From an uncultured Flammeovirgaceae bacterium (GTDB taxonomy: Bacteria > Bacteroidota > Bacteroidia > Cytophagales > Cyclobacteriaceae), in the NCBI GenBank assembly GCA_946480685.1, contig CAMLLI010000139.1, positions 1 through 8,302 of the forward strand: DNA of 8,302 nt. Direction: 5' to 3'. Numbering within the stretch: the first letter of the stretch is position 1; every line of letters begins with the position of its first letter. The notes beneath the pieces were generated by a model. It was not told the origin of the DNA and made no database searches. It saw nothing but the letters and a program-made list of their open reading frames with translations. This document shows positions 6,878 through 8,302 of the stretch, piece by piece. The position numbers were made by a program, and so were the translations under genes.

Positions 6878-7442
6878 AATAGTTCTCTTTAAATCCGCTC
6901 ACGCCACCCGATACTATATATTTCATCGCCGTTGGTCCGGATATATTCAGCGGTGTGATCCGGCTCTTCGGCACTATATAATGCCAGCCGGATACTGCAT
7001 ACGAATGTGGCAGGTAAACCGATACCATATCATCAAGACCAAGTTCGGAAAGATCAGCCTGCGTTATAAAACCAATCTGGTATAATTTATTCTCTTCGTT
7101 CATTAATACCAGCACAGGTTTGTTAAATTTCTTCTTATCGCCTACAAATGCATTGAGTAAATCTTTAAGTGATGAGTAAATAAGTTTCACCAGTGGAATG
7201 CGGTTCATAAGATGATCGAACCATGTGGTGAACGTCTTAAAAGCAAAGTTGGTGGTGAGGTAGCCGAAGATTGTAATAGCGCACAGGATAATCAGAAAGC
7301 CCAGCCCCGGGTACGGCAGCTTAAGCAGACTATCGAGCCAACTGAATGCAACGAAAATAAAGTAGGCTGTAGCGACTAATGGAACAATGAACAGTGTACC
7401 ACTAAAAAAATAGCGGACGATGCGTCTGAGCGTGCTTTCCAT
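6876..7442 (-). CDS. DUF502 family membrane protein
   Basis: This is a predicted inner-membrane protein of 188 residues, matching the DUF502 family, which also includes plant COV-like proteins; the biochemical function is unknown. After a short basic N-terminus (MESTLRRIVRYFFSG) the first membrane segment is about residues 10-35 (TLFIVPLVATAYFIFVAF) and the second about 45-65 (GLGFLIILCAITIFGYLTTNF). The rest is a soluble domain with RIPLVKLIYSSLKDLLNAF (80-98) and a beta-rich tail containing VYLPHSYAVSGWHYIVP. I chose ATG at 7442. A TTG at 7460 would add six residues, and an in-frame TAA at 7488-7490 rules out anything longer. No ribosome-binding sequence lies at normal spacing. It is separated from cmk upstream by a hairpin, so it may have its own promoter. 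Confidence 0.88.
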   Translation of the reverse strand: MESTLRRIVRYFFSGTLFIVPLVATAYFIFVAFSWLDSLLKLPYPGLGFLIILCAITIFGYLTTNFAFKTFTTWFDHLMNRIPLVKLIYSSLKDLLNAFVGDKKKFNKPVLVLMNEENKLYQIGFITQADLSELGLDDMVSVYLPHSYAVSGWHYIVPKSRITPLNISGPTAMKYIVSGGVSGFKENY

Positions 7443-7491
7443 GATGCGGGGGTAGAACAACCGGGATAAAGAATGACGTTGTCCTCCTTAG

Positions 7492-7499
7492 CAAAATTA
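7492..7499 (-). promoter_or_regulatory. Candidate -7 promoter box for the DUF502 gene
   Basis: The minus strand reads TAATTTTG here, an exact match to the Bacteroidota -7 consensus TAnnTTTG, 50 nt before the chosen ATG. No convincing TTTG -33 element is present at the expected spacing. The box overlaps the U-tract of the putative cmk terminator. Confidence 0.4.
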
Positions 7500-7524
7500 C
7501 GGAAGCCAACATGTATTTCCGTAA
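7494..7524 (-). terminator. Probable intrinsic terminator of cmk
   Basis: On the minus strand TTACGGAA and TTCCGTAA form a perfect 8-bp stem (7517-7524 with 7497-7504) around a 12-nt loop, followed by TTTTG, and begin 12 nt after the cmk stop. The stem is only moderately G/C-rich and the U-tract is short, so termination is probably partial; some read-through into the DUF502 gene is likely. Confidence 0.5.
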
Positions 7525-7536
7525 AACCCGAATACT

Positions 7537-8229
7537 TTAATTAGCGGGTATAACAATCCGCGAAAGTGCGAGTCGAACCACTTCATCAACCTGCTCATCA
7601 AACGACACATACGTAGTGTCTACTTCAATGGCATCTTCGGCTTTTCGTAACGGGCTCTCGGCACGCGTAGTATCGATCTCATCACGTTGACGAATGTTCT
7701 CAATAACATCATCAAGGTCTACCAGTTGTCCGCGCTCCAGTAATTCCTGTTGTCTGCGAAATGCTCTCACGTTCATTTCGGCCTGCATGAAAAGTTTGAG
7801 TTCAGCTGTCGGGAATACAACTGTACCGATGTCACGACCATCCATAATGATACCACGCTCTTTACCCATTCTGCGTTGCTGATCGACCATGGCCGTACGT
7901 ACATCTTTAATGGTACTCACCTGGCTTACCATTTCAGACACACGCATCTTGCGTATCTCTTTTTCAACGTTCAATCCGTTCAGAAAAGTGTCGGTGCCTT
8001 TCTTCTGATTTACTTTGAATGTTATATGGATCTGCTCCAACGCCTTGGTTATCTCCTTCGGGTTGGTGAGCGATATATGATGTTCCTGAAAATAATACGT
8101 TACAGCTCGGTACATAGCGCCCGAGTCAATGTAACGATAGCCGAGAATGGCGGCTACTTCCTTGGCAGTAGAACTCTTACCACAGGCAGAGTATCCGTCT
8201 ATAGCGATTACGATTTTACGTAGATTCAT
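7537..8229 (-). CDS. cmk: Cytidylate kinase Cmk
   Basis: Cmk transfers phosphate from ATP to CMP and dCMP in the cytoplasm, supplying CDP and dCDP for nucleic acid and lipid synthesis. The protein has 230 residues, a normal length. The P-loop is IDGYSACGKSS (10-20), the form with Tyr and Cys that I associate with Bacteroidota, in place of the GPSGxGKG/S type of E. coli. YIDSGAMYRAVTYY (33-46) binds the nucleotide monophosphate, IIMDGRDIGTVVFP (127-140) is the central signature, and RDEIDTTRAESPLRKAEDA (182-200) is the LID and C-terminal signature with the expected arginines. DTTYVSFDEQVDEV follows as usual. The ATG at 8229 shares its first base with the TGA of the small upstream gene, suggesting translational coupling. 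No clear Shine-Dalgarno sequence is present. Confidence 0.97.
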   Translation of the reverse strand: MNLRKIVIAIDGYSACGKSSTAKEVAAILGYRYIDSGAMYRAVTYYFQEHHISLTNPKEITKALEQIHITFKVNQKKGTDTFLNGLNVEKEIRKMRVSEMVSQVSTIKDVRTAMVDQQRRMGKERGIIMDGRDIGTVVFPTAELKLFMQAEMNVRAFRRQQELLERGQLVDLDDVIENIRQRDEIDTTRAESPLRKAEDAIEVDTTYVSFDEQVDEVVRLALSRIVIPAN

Positions 8230-8302
8230 CAGCAGTCTTTTTGCGGACAGGGAATTGGTTTTCCGGGCTTCAGTTTTTTATGATGTTTGGATGAGCCGCA
8301 GG
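8229..8302 (-). CDS. C-terminal end of a small Cys-containing protein, probable micro-lipoprotein (partial)
   Basis: A minus-strand frame enters from the right edge and gives 23 codons before TGA at 8229-8231. It starts CGSSKHH, continues through a Lys/Pro stretch (KPGKPIP) and ends CPQKDC. The TGA overlaps the cmk ATG by one base (TGATG). I infer that the first Cys is a lipobox cysteine: the partial codon before it ends in CC and so encodes Ser, Pro, Thr or Ala, which allows a lipobox, and CGSS followed by a basic spacer is a common mature start. If so, the mature peptide is only 23 residues with three cysteines. I have a weak memory of similar short proteins in Cytophagales but cannot name a family. 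The start and signal peptide lie outside the window. Confidence 0.6.
   Translation of the reverse strand, partial: CGSSKHHKKLKPGKPIPCPQKDC

Noticed and set aside
7750..8223. A 157-codon plus-strand frame opposite cmk.
   Set aside because: The minus-strand frame encodes all Cmk signatures in order; the plus-strand product resembles nothing and has no leader.

Overview
The window looks like ordinary chromosomal sequence from a member of the Bacteroidota, most likely a Cytophagales-like lineage. The signs are the Bacteroidota-style cytidylate kinase P-loop (GYSACGKSS), the MnmA form with an extra mid-protein insertion, lipoproteins, a small outer-membrane beta-barrel ending in Phe, weak or absent Shine-Dalgarno sequences with A/T-rich leaders, and a group III truncated haemoglobin. 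The lineage call is inference from protein style; no rRNA gene is present. I found no mobile element, tRNA, CRISPR array or phage gene, and every gene lying wholly inside the window looks intact.

Layout, left to right. Positions 1-3495 carry four minus-strand genes, transcribed right to left: a CaiB/BaiF-type CoA-transferase, a truncated haemoglobin 8 nt after it, then after a 91-nt gap nadA, and nadB 2 nt after nadA. nadB runs off the left edge. A 95-nt gap (3496-3590) then separates the CoA-transferase from a divergent plus-strand pair: a lipoprotein with a C-terminal thioredoxin/TlpA domain, and mnmA, joined by a one-base stop/start overlap (TAATG). A 166-nt gap with a hairpin precedes a small outer-membrane beta-barrel gene, which ends at a strong intrinsic terminator (6834-6877). 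That terminator lies between convergent genes: next comes a minus-strand DUF502 membrane protein, then cmk, then the last 23 codons of a tiny Cys-containing protein, probably a lipoprotein, whose stop overlaps the cmk start.

How the genes work together. NadB and NadA form the de novo route from aspartate to quinolinate for NAD synthesis; nadC is not in the window. MnmA makes the 2-thiouridine at the wobble position of certain tRNAs, and cmk phosphorylates CMP and dCMP. The rest are envelope proteins (TlpA-like lipoprotein, beta-barrel, DUF502 protein, micro-lipoprotein) and two proteins of unknown physiological role (CoA-transferase, haemoglobin).

I do not see a clear new multi-gene system. 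The most interesting items are the micro-lipoprotein tail coupled to cmk, the tight linkage of an exported thioredoxin-like lipoprotein to mnmA, the CoA-transferase/haemoglobin pair next to oxygen-linked NAD genes, and the compact overlap of a terminator with a promoter-like box downstream of cmk.
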